A stretch of DNA of 64,000 bases from Typha latifolia. Its lineage: Eukaryota; Streptophyta; Magnoliopsida; Poales; Typhaceae. The translations under genes and the position numbers were made by a program. The DNA is taken from assembly GCA_019914945.1 (NCBI GenBank), contig CM034107.1, positions 1,860,001-1,924,000 on the forward strand, written 5' to 3'. The notes under the pieces were generated by a model, which made no database searches, was not told where the DNA came from, and saw only the letters and a program-made list of their open reading frames with translations. Every line of letters starts with the position of its first letter. The first letter of the stretch is position 1. Shown in pieces: positions 1 through 9,453 of the stretch.

Positions 1-191
1 GCAGATGCAACAATTCCAGGAGAATTTAAGGTAAAATTATCACTGGAAGCCTCATCCCCAACCCATTTCCTACCATCAGCATCACTGCTAGTATGAGATC
101 CACAATTGATCAGAAATGTACTCCCATGAATTTGTGCAACTCGCGAAAGTATAATTACAAGACCCAAGAGAAACAGGTCTAGTATCTTCAT
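1..191 (-). CDS. Malectin-like receptor kinase, N-terminal fragment
   Basis: Partial gene cut by the left window edge; 63 residues are visible. The ATG is the complement of 189-191. The first ~24 residues (MKILDLFLLGLVIILSRVAQ...) are a hydrophobic signal peptide, so the protein enters the secretory pathway. They are followed by FLINCGS and DGRKWVGD, the opening strands of a malectin-like domain. In plants this start is typical of CrRLK1L-type receptor kinases (FERONIA/HERK/ANXUR relatives), which sense cell-wall or RALF signals at the plasma membrane. The kinase domain lies outside the window, so the assignment rests only on the first domain. A malectin-domain protein without a kinase remains possible. 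Confidence 0.6.
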   Translation of the reverse strand, partial: MKILDLFLLGLVIILSRVAQIHGSTFLINCGSHTSSDADGRKWVGDEASSDNFTLNSPGIVAS

Positions 192-1330
192 ATCTCAAAT
201 CTGATCCACAGTTTACTTGTGGCAATCTTGGAGATGGACACCTTAAAGACTTCTGAAATCTTGATAGGATGCACTCTAAAAGAATTCCATCAAACTAGAA
301 GAGCAAGAATTCAACTTTTCAAGACATCTAAGATTCAAACTTTGCAGACATACATAGCAGAACCCTCAAGGAATTACAGGGAAGCAAGAGATTTTTTTTT
401 TTTTGGAAAAAAAAAGAGCATTACCACCTTGTGATCAACCACTTCTATCTATTTCAGTTCCAACCCAGATAGCAAAACCTGGAAGAAAGAAGGAAAAGGA
501 AAAAAAAAATGAATAGAGTTACAAGCGACAAGAGGGATCTAAATGCACAAGTGAAGCAAGATCTAGAGCATAAAGACCATCAAACAACAACCTTCAAGAA
601 GACCCAGCTTTAGGAATGTAGACAGAATACTGCCATTAGATCCAAATGGGTTCCTTTCCCTTCTTCGGTTACTCAAAGTTGACAAAAGGGGATTAAATGC
701 CAAGCACTAACGGTCACAAATCAGATAACAACTCTCCAAAAGCAGCTCCTTTTGATGCCGCAATCTCAAGGCTTGGATCTCACCTATGGAATCCCCTACA
801 AGAACCAAAGGAGGGTTGAAGAAAGGAGAGATCTTTGCTTCAAAGGTTGGGTTTTTTCTCTCCCCACTGTCAAATGAGCCAGTAAAGATGAGAACCCAAC
901 AAAAATTATGGGCCACAACTTGGCAATTTCTCCAGATGGGGTTCTCCCTTTAGCACATGAGAGAGACAAAGAGCTCAGTTGGAAAAGGATGCTTAACTGC
1001 CTGTTCTCTCCAAAGTGCAAAATTTTAGCCAGTGGAGTACCAAGAAAAGGAATTGCTCTCTCTTCTTTTCCTTTTCATATTACCCCCCCTATGCTTAGTC
1101 TTATCCCCTCAAAAGGAAGAAGATCCCCATAAAAGATTAAAATGTAGGTAGATATATGCAAAAAAGACCAAGAAAAATAAGAAGTAAATACTGTAGCAAG
1201 CACTTGCCTCTCTGTTCCTCTGTTCTTCCTCTTCTTCTTTTTCTTTTTCTTTTTATATCTGTGATTCTGTCTGTGTGAAGGTGTTTCAACTTTCTTGACA
1301 GATTACTATTATTTTTTTCTTGCATTAACT
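192..1330 (-). promoter_or_regulatory. Leader and promoter region of the malectin-like kinase gene
   Basis: About 1.1 kb upstream of the start codon with no supportable coding gene. A TATAAAA motif lies on the minus strand at 1251-1257, followed by a purine-rich stretch and then ~1 kb to the ATG. If this is the TATA box, the leader is long and may contain an intron; the exact start site cannot be read. Short ORFs here on both strands show no family resemblance. Confidence 0.35.
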
Positions 1331-4300
1331 TTCAGATTAGGGAGTTTAATGATTTGATATTAGCAAGGAGAATCCATTTTCAAAAGGGGGTGGAGGCACA
1401 TAATGTTGTCTGTGGGTGCATCAGCACTGCCATAATGGATGGTTGAGACACATGATCTCATTCATGGGCATACCACCACAGCCATTTGGAAGGAGGATGA
1501 TAAAGAGATAATATAAATAACAAATAAAGAAAGTGAAAGTAAAATAACATGAGAGAAAAGTAAAGGCAAATGATTCTTTGGAATGCTTTGGAAATTTATT
1601 TAAAACATCTTATAGTTTACTTTTAATGCTTCAGAAATATTCTAACATTAGTTTTTTTTTAAGGAACAATTACAAACTACATATTATAGCAGTAAAATAA
1701 CACTTAAAAGTAAGACAAGAACTAGTCTATCAAGATTAGAAAATTTTAGGTGTATTTTTTTAAAAATTTCCAAGAGTAAGATAAGATTCTCTGTTGGGTC
1801 TCTTACTGTTAGATTAAAGTTAATTAGGCTATTTTTTAAGCATTATAAATTACAATATGAGTCAAATTATAAATGGATGTGAATGGTAATATCTATAGTG
1901 TTTTGAATAAAATTTTCTATATCTATTGTACATCTAACACTTGGCTTGTAATGGATGATGGTGTTCTGCTTTGATGCATGCTAGATACTATAGTTTATTG
2001 CTAGTTGCATCAAAGAGGAAGTGAATTGATGCCATGTGCTTCATAATGTCATTATTAAGTAAAATAATACTTTGTGAATAGATCCATTCTAAGTTAATTA
2101 AATCGCCAGCCCCTTTAGATGCAGTCATATGACAAATAGTATATTATAAAGGAACAATTTGATCATCTTATACTTCTTCAAGACAGAGAGAAATTATTTC
2201 TGGCCATATTTAACTCAAGAAGACTTGATTTAAGAATTAATTGGTGTGAGATCCAATCTAGCCAACTTAAATCATTAAGCATGGAGCACAAATGGGATTA
2301 AGATTCCAGATGGGTCAGAGTTGAATTCTTTTTATAGTTGGTTAAAATGATGAGATATGTCACATCTGAACATGATCAGAGGAGTTAAATATGAGAAGTT
2401 TTAGTAAGATGCAATACTAATATATGATGGCATTGGCTAGTGACAAAAAAATGTTACTTGATTCAGCTTGAATTCATGATGGCTGCCATTTATTTTCTTG
2501 CTCAATGTAGTTTGACAGGCATGATGATAACTTTATTTACACGTATATTGAAGCAAAAAATTATTTCATACATAGACATTGAAGATATAGTGTTGCAACT
2601 TGCAACTTCAGGAACTGTTCATCTGACATTCCTGAAACTGGTGATGGAATTTAATATTTAACTCCCATATAAGAAATCCAAGTATCAAATACTAATGACA
2701 CCCAAAAACTCTAAAATGCATGTAGCTAAAATTGCTGATGTTCACAAATATCAAACTTTATTAAGGTTAATCATACTATATATTTCTTAGTTTAATCAAG
2801 TTGAGAAGTCTTAAATATTTCCCATATAAAGTGTTTCTGCTTTAAGAAAATTGCAGTCCTTTTGCTTCTTCTTTTTTTGTTTTTGTTTTTTTTTTGTTTT
2901 TTTTTTTGTGTGTGTGCATGTTACCATCTGTATTCTAGTCTTATTTCAAAGGAAAACGGACTTTTTAATTAAACTAGGCTAATTTTTAATTTTTTTTTTA
3001 CCGAAATGGCTTACACAGACCTTAATATCAAAAAGTGTGTATTTCAAAGTAGCACTAAATAAAACGCTTACTTGTTAAACATTTTATCCGCCCAAAATTA
3101 CAACACTAATTATATCAGTGTTGTATCAAGTAAAATACTGAACATTTTAGTAATTTACTTAAAAATGAGAATATACATAAAATGTCAGAAAAGTTAAGCT
3201 TTAGTGCTATAGACACATTTTAGTGTAAATTTGATGTGGAATCTATTTGAATAAATATAATATAAAAGAGAACTAGTTTGGTCAAAAACTCAAAAATATA
3301 TCCCTACTCTCACCTTTCAAAAAACTAAACTCATTCGGTGGCATTTCAGCAAAATGATAAAAAAAAGAAAAAGAGTTAAATGTATTTTACTCATTGTATT
3401 TATGTCCAAAATTATTTTATTCTCATGTATTTTAAAAAATTTCAAGTCAATCTTCATACTTATGATTACAGTGAAACAAATAATTTTTCCGTTAAATTTA
3501 ACTGAATAATATTAAAATAATCAAAATGCCCATATCGTATTTATTAGAAAAAATAAATAGATTTTAATATAATATAGCAAAATTACATAAATAGCCATCG
3601 TACTTGATTAAATTTAACAAAAAAACTAACCGTCTTAATTTAATTATAAATATAAAAACTAATTTAAAACTTTTTAAAGTATAGAGAATAAAGTAATTTT
3701 AATTATAAGTACAATGAGATAAAATATATTTAACTCAAAACAAATTATACCAAGAAAGATCCCGTGAATGGTCCATTTGGTGAGACAAGTCAACTTGCAA
3801 AAAAATATATCAAGAAGAGGTTTGAACCAATAAAACTGAAACACTGTTAATAAGCCAAAAAATTTATAAATGATTAACCTCAGAACATTGCAGTAAAAGA
3901 AAATCCCGCACTGGGTGGAGAAAATTGAACAAGCTATCCTTTTCCAAACCAATCAGATATACAGTTAGACTAAAGCAGGAGCATGTTATATCAATGAATT
4001 AATATGTCTGCCAAACTCTGGATTCATTTCTCGTCATGCATGGTGACTGAAAATTACATTCAAAATATCATGCGGGAAATGGACTTTGTAACATTTTTTT
4101 TCACAACATAAAAGAAAAGGAGATACAAATATAAGGCTCAGGCCAAATAAAATTCTTTTTCTCGGGTCGAGAGCAGACTGGGGTTCAATTTGAGTCCTGA
4201 TCCAACCATCTCATCTGGTTTAATCCAAGTTAGATCATGAACTTAAAGCAATTCCAACTATAACGAAGTGCCAAAATTGCTAATTGAACATCACAAAAAA

Positions 4301-4812
4301 GCAAAGACACCAAACTGCTTTCTTATTTTTCTTTCAAATGCTGCTGCAGAACCTATTGGACCTTTTAAGAATCAACTTTTACAGATTTAGTAATCAAGCA
4401 ATCCAAACACTACGACTAGAATTCACATTCTGCATCAGTAGTCACAAACAGCAAAACCAATGACCACCATCAAATTGTTCTTTTGTAGACCTTCACCAAT
4501 ACTTCAAGCAAACCAGCACTCATACAAAAAATATATGGATAGCGCATACTCAAACTTAACAGGAGATTTCTTAGAAAAACCCAGTTTATAGGAGATTAAC
4601 AGAAAAGGTTGCATGGAAAAGAGTAAGGTTAATGAAAGACTATGGATTGGTCATTGTAAAGTAAATGAGAGTACAAATTCAAGTAGGAGATAGTTAAACC
4701 AAAGATAACATTATGTACTTGGGTAAAAGAGAGGCCTGCTGCTATTCTAGAGAACCATCAGACTATCAGAGTGAGCACCTTAAAAGTGAAACTTAGAGGA
4801 AGGAAATCCTAT
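1331..4812. other. AT-rich intergenic region
   Basis: Gap between the receptor-kinase promoter and the F-box gene 3' end. It is AT-rich, with poly-T and poly-A runs (around 2870-2910 and 2980-3000) and no recognisable gene. The only structured element I see is the MITE at 3373-3736. The 3' UTR of the F-box gene probably occupies the last few hundred bases on the minus strand. Confidence 0.5.
3373..3736. mobile_element. MITE with very long terminal inverted repeats
   Basis: The left end starts GAGTTAAATGTATTTTACTC and the right end, read on the other strand, starts GAGTTAAATATATTTTATCTC. The similarity continues inward for roughly 130 bp per arm, leaving a short central spacer. No coding capacity. 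The flanking 9-mers are both A-rich and only partly alike, so the target duplication is not certain. This is a non-autonomous DNA-transposon derivative; family not assigned. Confidence 0.6.
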
Positions 4813-6516
4813 CTAGGCCTTGAGCTTGCCATTGACACCACGTTTGGAGTACCAAATGCCACTCCTATCCCCATTCAACTGGTTTCTTTTAGCTACAACA
4901 GAACACTGATCTGCCCTTCCACTACTAGAATTCATCTCTATTTGAGCCTTACGCCGCCTCATACGGTTCTCCAGTCTAACACTTCTGAGGGCTTGGATCC
5001 TCTTCTCAATCTCCAGTGCCTGCGAGAAGTTCCAGACTCTCACAACACCCTCCTCACCACCACAGACAATCCTATCTGCACCAATGTCAACAGAGAAAAG
5101 ATTGCACCCAAACCCGTGCAGCATCCTCTGTGGAGGTTCTACTGCATCAGGATCAAGGTGCTTAACCCTTGAATATTGCTTCAATGAAGAATGTTGGCTT
5201 GGCACTAGAAGTTTCCTTACATCGATCAGTGCAATTCTGCCATCACTGGAAGAGGAAACAAGCCACGGATACTCAAAAGCAAGACAATGAACAGGTCCAG
5301 TGTGTGGAATCCAAGTGACCGCTGGCTCAATGTCCTCGTATGCATGGCCCTCATTAACCACAAACATGTGAATTGCCCCATCTTCACCTCCAGTGAACAG
5401 CACATCCCCCAAGTATGTACGAGTCAAGGAATAAGCATTACCCACATGAGCATTGGAGATCACACTCACCGGTTCTCCAATATCAGTGTCCCAAACATAG
5501 ACGTCTCTCCCAGCTGTGCTAGCAACAGTAGAACCACGAGGTGAAAGAGCCCATACCCAGTCTCCATGCATCAACCTTCTCACGCACTTCATTCCAGCTC
5601 GGTCCCATACGCGAATGCTCATATCCCATGACCCACTGTAAATCCTTTTGGAGTCCAATGCGAGGCAAGTCACAGGGCCTTCATGCCCCCAAAGGCGGAA
5701 TTCAGAATTTTGATTCACAGTGCTCCCGCTAATGTCAAATAGATGGGGATGTCCTTCACTAGCCCTCCAGCACTGGAGGAAAGCATCTGTTCCACCAGCT
5801 ACCAAAAGCTCAGAGTCAGCCGTGATAGCTCGGATTGTGCAACCAAGAGAACGAGACACTGCAATTGACAACCCTTCTTCCATGTCCCACATTCGAACCG
5901 CAGAGTCATACCCACCAGTGAATATAAGCTTTGCTGACTGCAGAAGGAACACCGTTCGAACAGCCTCAGTGTGACCATGGAGAACATCGATGTTAAACCT
6001 CCCCATGAATGATTTGATCCTGAACTCACGCTCCACGAAAAGTTCCTTCCAAGATCTCTGGTTTGAAGGACCCGAAATGGCTGACGCACTTGAGCCCAGC
6101 AGCTGAGGCAGGCCCCATCTCTGGCAGTAGAAATTCTTCCATCCCTGATGTTCCGACGCTAAGGTATGCAGGAGGGTGGAGACACAGGATACAATCCCGA
6201 GCTCCTTTGGATCAAGGCACTGGAGAATCTCACAGACGAGAGCAGGAGGGAGATCGGCAAAGGACCGATTACTGGCGTTTAGACACGAATCATCAGTAGC
6301 AGTGTTGTTAGATTTCGAGCCACCCTTATTCAAAGGGAGCCCAGAAACAGGTTTTGGGATGATTGACCTAATGTTGGTTTTTCTACTGGAATTAGACTTT
6401 CTCGTTTTCCAGATATTATTGGCTCTGGGATTGGTCAAAGCAAGTTCTTTCTTCCAGGGACTATGAATATAATTTTTGGCTGATGAGTCTCCTATCTCGT
6501 TGCATTCTAAGGCCAT
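4813..6516 (-). CDS. F-box/WD40 repeat protein (FBX2-like)
   Basis: Intronless 567-residue protein. The start is the first ATG (6514-6516). The frame is open further upstream but has no ATG there. The N-terminal 85 residues are low-complexity and basic. An F-box follows at ~86-132 (FADLPPALVCEILQCLDPKE), then about six or seven WD40 blades from ~178 to ~520. These include GHTEAVRTVFLL..., GHEGPVTCLALDS... and HTGPVHCLAFEYP..., several ending in WD. A basic helical tail closes the protein. F-box/WD40 proteins are substrate receptors of SCF ubiquitin ligases: the F-box binds SKP1/ASK and the propeller binds the target. The arrangement best fits Arabidopsis FBX2 (At5g21040), linked to phosphate-starvation responses; orthology is inferred. 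On the minus strand a GT at 6838 and an AG at 6683 could bound a ~156 bp leader intron, which would leave a leader without upstream ATGs. Confidence 0.9.
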   Translation of the reverse strand: MALECNEIGDSSAKNYIHSPWKKELALTNPRANNIWKTRKSNSSRKTNIRSIIPKPVSGLPLNKGGSKSNNTATDDSCLNASNRSFADLPPALVCEILQCLDPKELGIVSCVSTLLHTLASEHQGWKNFYCQRWGLPQLLGSSASAISGPSNQRSWKELFVEREFRIKSFMGRFNIDVLHGHTEAVRTVFLLQSAKLIFTGGYDSAVRMWDMEEGLSIAVSRSLGCTIRAITADSELLVAGGTDAFLQCWRASEGHPHLFDISGSTVNQNSEFRLWGHEGPVTCLALDSKRIYSGSWDMSIRVWDRAGMKCVRRLMHGDWVWALSPRGSTVASTAGRDVYVWDTDIGEPVSVISNAHVGNAYSLTRTYLGDVLFTGGEDGAIHMFVVNEGHAYEDIEPAVTWIPHTGPVHCLAFEYPWLVSSSSDGRIALIDVRKLLVPSQHSSLKQYSRVKHLDPDAVEPPQRMLHGFGCNLFSVDIGADRIVCGGEEGVVRVWNFSQALEIEKRIQALRSVRLENRMRRRKAQIEMNSSSGRADQCSVVAKRNQLNGDRSGIWYSKRGVNGKLKA

Positions 6517-6983
6517 AAAAAAGACCAATCCCAGCACAGAATACTCCTTATAAATATCTCCCCAACTGTGCAAAATTCACAATCCCCCCCCCAAAAAAAT
6601 CCTTCTTTTATCAACAATATGTGGTAAAAATCCTGCCTTTTGATAAATAGATAAGAAAAGAAGCTCCAAGTTACAACTCTACCTTGCAAAGGAATACAAC
6701 CGACAAAACAGCTATAATCCGCAGGAACCCCAATCTAGCTCGCACGAGATCCCCTCAAAAGCGATTCCTAAACCTAGAGAACGAGATGCTGACGAAACAC
6801 TACGCAGAGACGAAAACGAACAACTTGAAGGAGAGTACCTCGAAATAGGAGACGGGAATTCCGACGAACGGTGGAATAAAACCCTAGAAATGAAATAGCT
6901 CTGACTTCGGGGATCTCTCAAAGGCAATTTAAAGCGGAGGAAAAAAAAAATAGAATTAGGGCTCGTCCTTCCTTCTAAATTCC

Positions 6984-7430
6984 ATTTTTTTCCCCTTATA
7001 TAGTGCGTGGCCGCCGATCTACCGCCTATGCTTGTGAGAAATCGACGGCTGGATTTCACGGATTAATGTTTGGTGTTAGGGGGAGGGTTGAATTTTACCC
7101 AGAGCAATTGGTATATATATAATATTTAATATTTTAATATATTTAAATTCTTTTATTTTGAAATTCCATTTTTTTATATATTTAAATTCTTTTATTTTGA
7201 AAAAAATGGAAAACATTTTTTCCCCTTATATAGTGCGTGGCCGCCGATCGACCGCCTATGCTTGTGAGAAATCGACGGCTGGATTTCACGGATTAATGAT
7301 TGGTGTTAGGGGGAGGGTTAGATTTCACCCAAAGCAATTGATATATATATATATATATAATTTAACATTTTTATAAATTAAATTATTTTATTTTGAAATG
7401 CCAAAGCTATAGTCATTCTCTAGTATTTAA
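6984..7430 (-). promoter_or_regulatory. Tandemly duplicated core promoter of the F-box gene
   Basis: A block beginning near 6984 recurs 230 bp upstream from near 7214. It is nearly identical for ~130 bp, with about half a dozen mismatches. Each copy carries TATATAA on the minus strand (complement of 6996-7002 and 7226-7232) in the same surroundings, so there are two potential TATA boxes pointing at the F-box gene. The proximal one would start transcription near 6965. The spacer between the copies has a further 40-bp-offset direct repeat (around 7138-7162 and 7178-7202) and AT-dinucleotide runs. Confidence 0.7.
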
Positions 7431-7436
7431 TCTAAT

Positions 7437-8075
7437 CTGGCAGCCATATATGTGGCAATTGTTTCACGGAAGCTCATTAGCATCGACTATTAAATTAAGG
7501 ATTATTAATCATCACATAACTAAGAGGCCCCATATTTCATCACTTGTGATTTGTAAATTCTAATCTCAATCCCAACAAATCCCTCTATGCTAAAAAGATG
7601 CAAGGATTAATAGCCAATCTCTAACATTTAATTTTTTTTATCTCATTCGCTATCATAACATATGCATAACTATTAATTTTTTTTCCATCAACAGCTAACA
7701 GAGAACACAATTCGCAGCATTTAGAATAAATATATCTAAAAAAATAAATAATTTGGCTATTTTGCATTGAAACTAATACATCACCACATTGTGGTGATTA
7801 AATATCACTATAAGATCACACATGTAAGTTTAAGAGGAGGTAAAAATGTATTTAAGACCTTATAATCTTCTTAAAATACCCCAAAAGAGTAAAATAAACA
7901 TTAGGTATAGGTAAAAAAAATCACCATAAACTATTTATTTTTTGTCTTCTTTTTTCGTAAATAGAGTGCAGACAAAATATGACAACTCAAACCAATTGCT
8001 ATATGCCATTTTTCCAATTCACGGGCATTTCCGACAGGCTTATTAAATCCTCACATGCAAACCTTCATCACTATT

Positions 8076-8078
<3 letters not shown>
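7437..8078. other. Intergenic region between divergent promoters
   Basis: AT-rich spacer between the minus-strand F-box promoter and the plus-strand small membrane-protein gene. I see no coding region, RNA gene or clear repeat apart from short A/T homopolymers. Confidence 0.5.

Positions 8079-8113
<35 letters not shown>
8079..8113 (+). repeat. (TC)n tract, likely initiator-proximal Y-patch
   Basis: Uninterrupted TC dinucleotides for about 35 bp, 160 bp upstream of the ATG of the small membrane-protein gene and followed by more pyrimidine-rich leader. CT/GA microsatellites in this position are common in plant 5' UTRs and core promoters and can bind GAGA-binding (BBR/BPC) factors. The regulatory role here is inferred. 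Confidence 0.6.
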
Positions 8114-8116
<3 letters not shown>

Positions 8117-8271
8117 TTCTTCCATTTCTCCTCCTCAGCGCAAGGGCAAAGGAACAGAGCTCGCAACCAGAGGTTAGTTTTCCAAATCCACCCCCAAAAA
8201 TTTCGATTTCTTTTTTTTTTTTTAAGTTTTGTACCTATTTGTAAAAAAGAAAAGTAGGTGTATTTGAAGGG

Positions 8272-8700
8272 ATGGCGGCGTACCGGCGGCGAGATCTCGT
8301 CCGTCAAGAGCTTGGCGTCGCCCTCGCGATCTGCCTCCTTGCGATCTGCTCCGTCCGATCGGATCCCGTCGATCCCCGACCGTCGGATCACGGACTGGCC
8401 CACGCGGCGGACCCCGGGCCGGCCTCCCCGACCATGGCGGCCTTCTTCCGTGGCCGGCCGGAGGTGGCGCTCCCCGAGGCGCTCGACCTCGCCGAACCGG
8501 CCAGGAACGCCGCTGTGGAGGGGAACGAGACAACCCCTGTGAAGCGGCGGAGCTCGGCGGCGCTGCTAACGGCAGGCGTGGTATGCGGCGTCGTGGGCGT
8601 CGTGCTCATCGGCGTCGCCGCGCTGGGTTATGCGGTTCGCTCGAGGTTGGGAAGTAGGAAAGGTTCGGGGTTTAGTTTGGTCCGGTGGAGGGGTGGTTGA
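8272..8700 (+). CDS. Small GC-rich predicted membrane protein, unknown function
   Basis: Single-exon 142-residue protein that I do not recognise. An arginine-rich start (MAAYRRRDLVRQ) leads into a hydrophobic stretch (~15-28), a likely signal peptide or signal anchor ending near CSVRSD. A Pro/Ala/Asp-rich middle follows, with one N-glycosylation-type NET. A strong transmembrane helix at ~98-125 (LLTAGVVCGVVGVVLIGVAALGYAV in two pieces) comes next, then a basic tail (RSRLGSRKGS). The layout suggests a small type I or two-pass membrane protein with a basic cytosolic tail. Third codon positions are almost all G or C, unlike the flanking DNA, and the pyrimidine-rich leader and hydrophobicity pattern support a real gene. 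A leader intron from 8173 to ~8254 is possible. Overlapping ORFs in other frames are GC-driven shadows. Confidence 0.65.
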   Translation: MAAYRRRDLVRQELGVALAICLLAICSVRSDPVDPRPSDHGLAHAADPGPASPTMAAFFRGRPEVALPEALDLAEPARNAAVEGNETTPVKRRSSAALLTAGVVCGVVGVVLIGVAALGYAVRSRLGSRKGSGFSLVRWRGG

Positions 8701-9453
8701 CGCCCAAACCCTCCGATTTGGGCCAGCTTGGCCGTAGTAGATTACTATAGTCTATGTTTTGGAATCGTAAAGTTGAACTGCTATTATTGTATTTGGTGTT
8801 CTGGAAATATTAATTTGAGTATTAGCAAGGCATTCTTTGTATGTTACTTGGAAGTCGTTTAAAATTACTTGCTTGGGTGACAAACAAGTTAGGTTACTAA
8901 GTTTTTTCCTTTTCCTTTTCCTTTTCTTTTTATCCATCATCACGAGTTCCAAGACAATGTACTAAAAAATTTCATTCAAGAAAATAAATAGAACTCGAGC
9001 ATATACCAAAATAGATCACAACGAACTCAAATTCTACCGAGGAATTGAGAATTAGTAAAACCTAACACAACGAACTCATATCTAAAATATAAGTATTTTA
9101 ATTGTCATTTGTACACTTAAATCTCTAAATTTATTAGGATAAATAGTAAAATAAGAAGCCTGTTTCAAACTCGGACATTAAAATCAACAAGTTTCTCACA
9201 CGAGGGCAAGTCAGGATTCTTGAGAAATATTAATAGAAAGGTTGAGATAAAGGTGAACAACTTTAGTGCATATAAAGATACACAAACAAAATTCCGTGCA
9301 TATATTGTATATGCTTCTTCTAAGTGGACAGTAAACCACAAACATAGATAACAAACTTGACAGGAAGCAAGTAAAAAGTTCTCAAAACACCCAGCTAACG
9401 AAATGAACCTATGATAGTGAAGATTCTTTTCATCATAACAAGAGAATCCTAGT
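8701..9453. other. Convergent 3' region
   Basis: Space between the stop codons of the small membrane-protein gene (plus) and P0 (minus). It should hold both 3' UTRs. AT-rich, no coding region or structured element recognised. Confidence 0.5.

Noticed and set aside
4771..6466. Several plus-strand ORFs of 63-133 codons
   Set aside because: They are antisense shadows of the F-box/WD40 gene and have no family features.
8222..8609. Overlapping Arg/Pro-rich ORFs around the small GC-rich gene
   Set aside because: High GC removes stop codons in all frames. Only the 8272-8700 frame has sensible hydrophobic segments and leader context.
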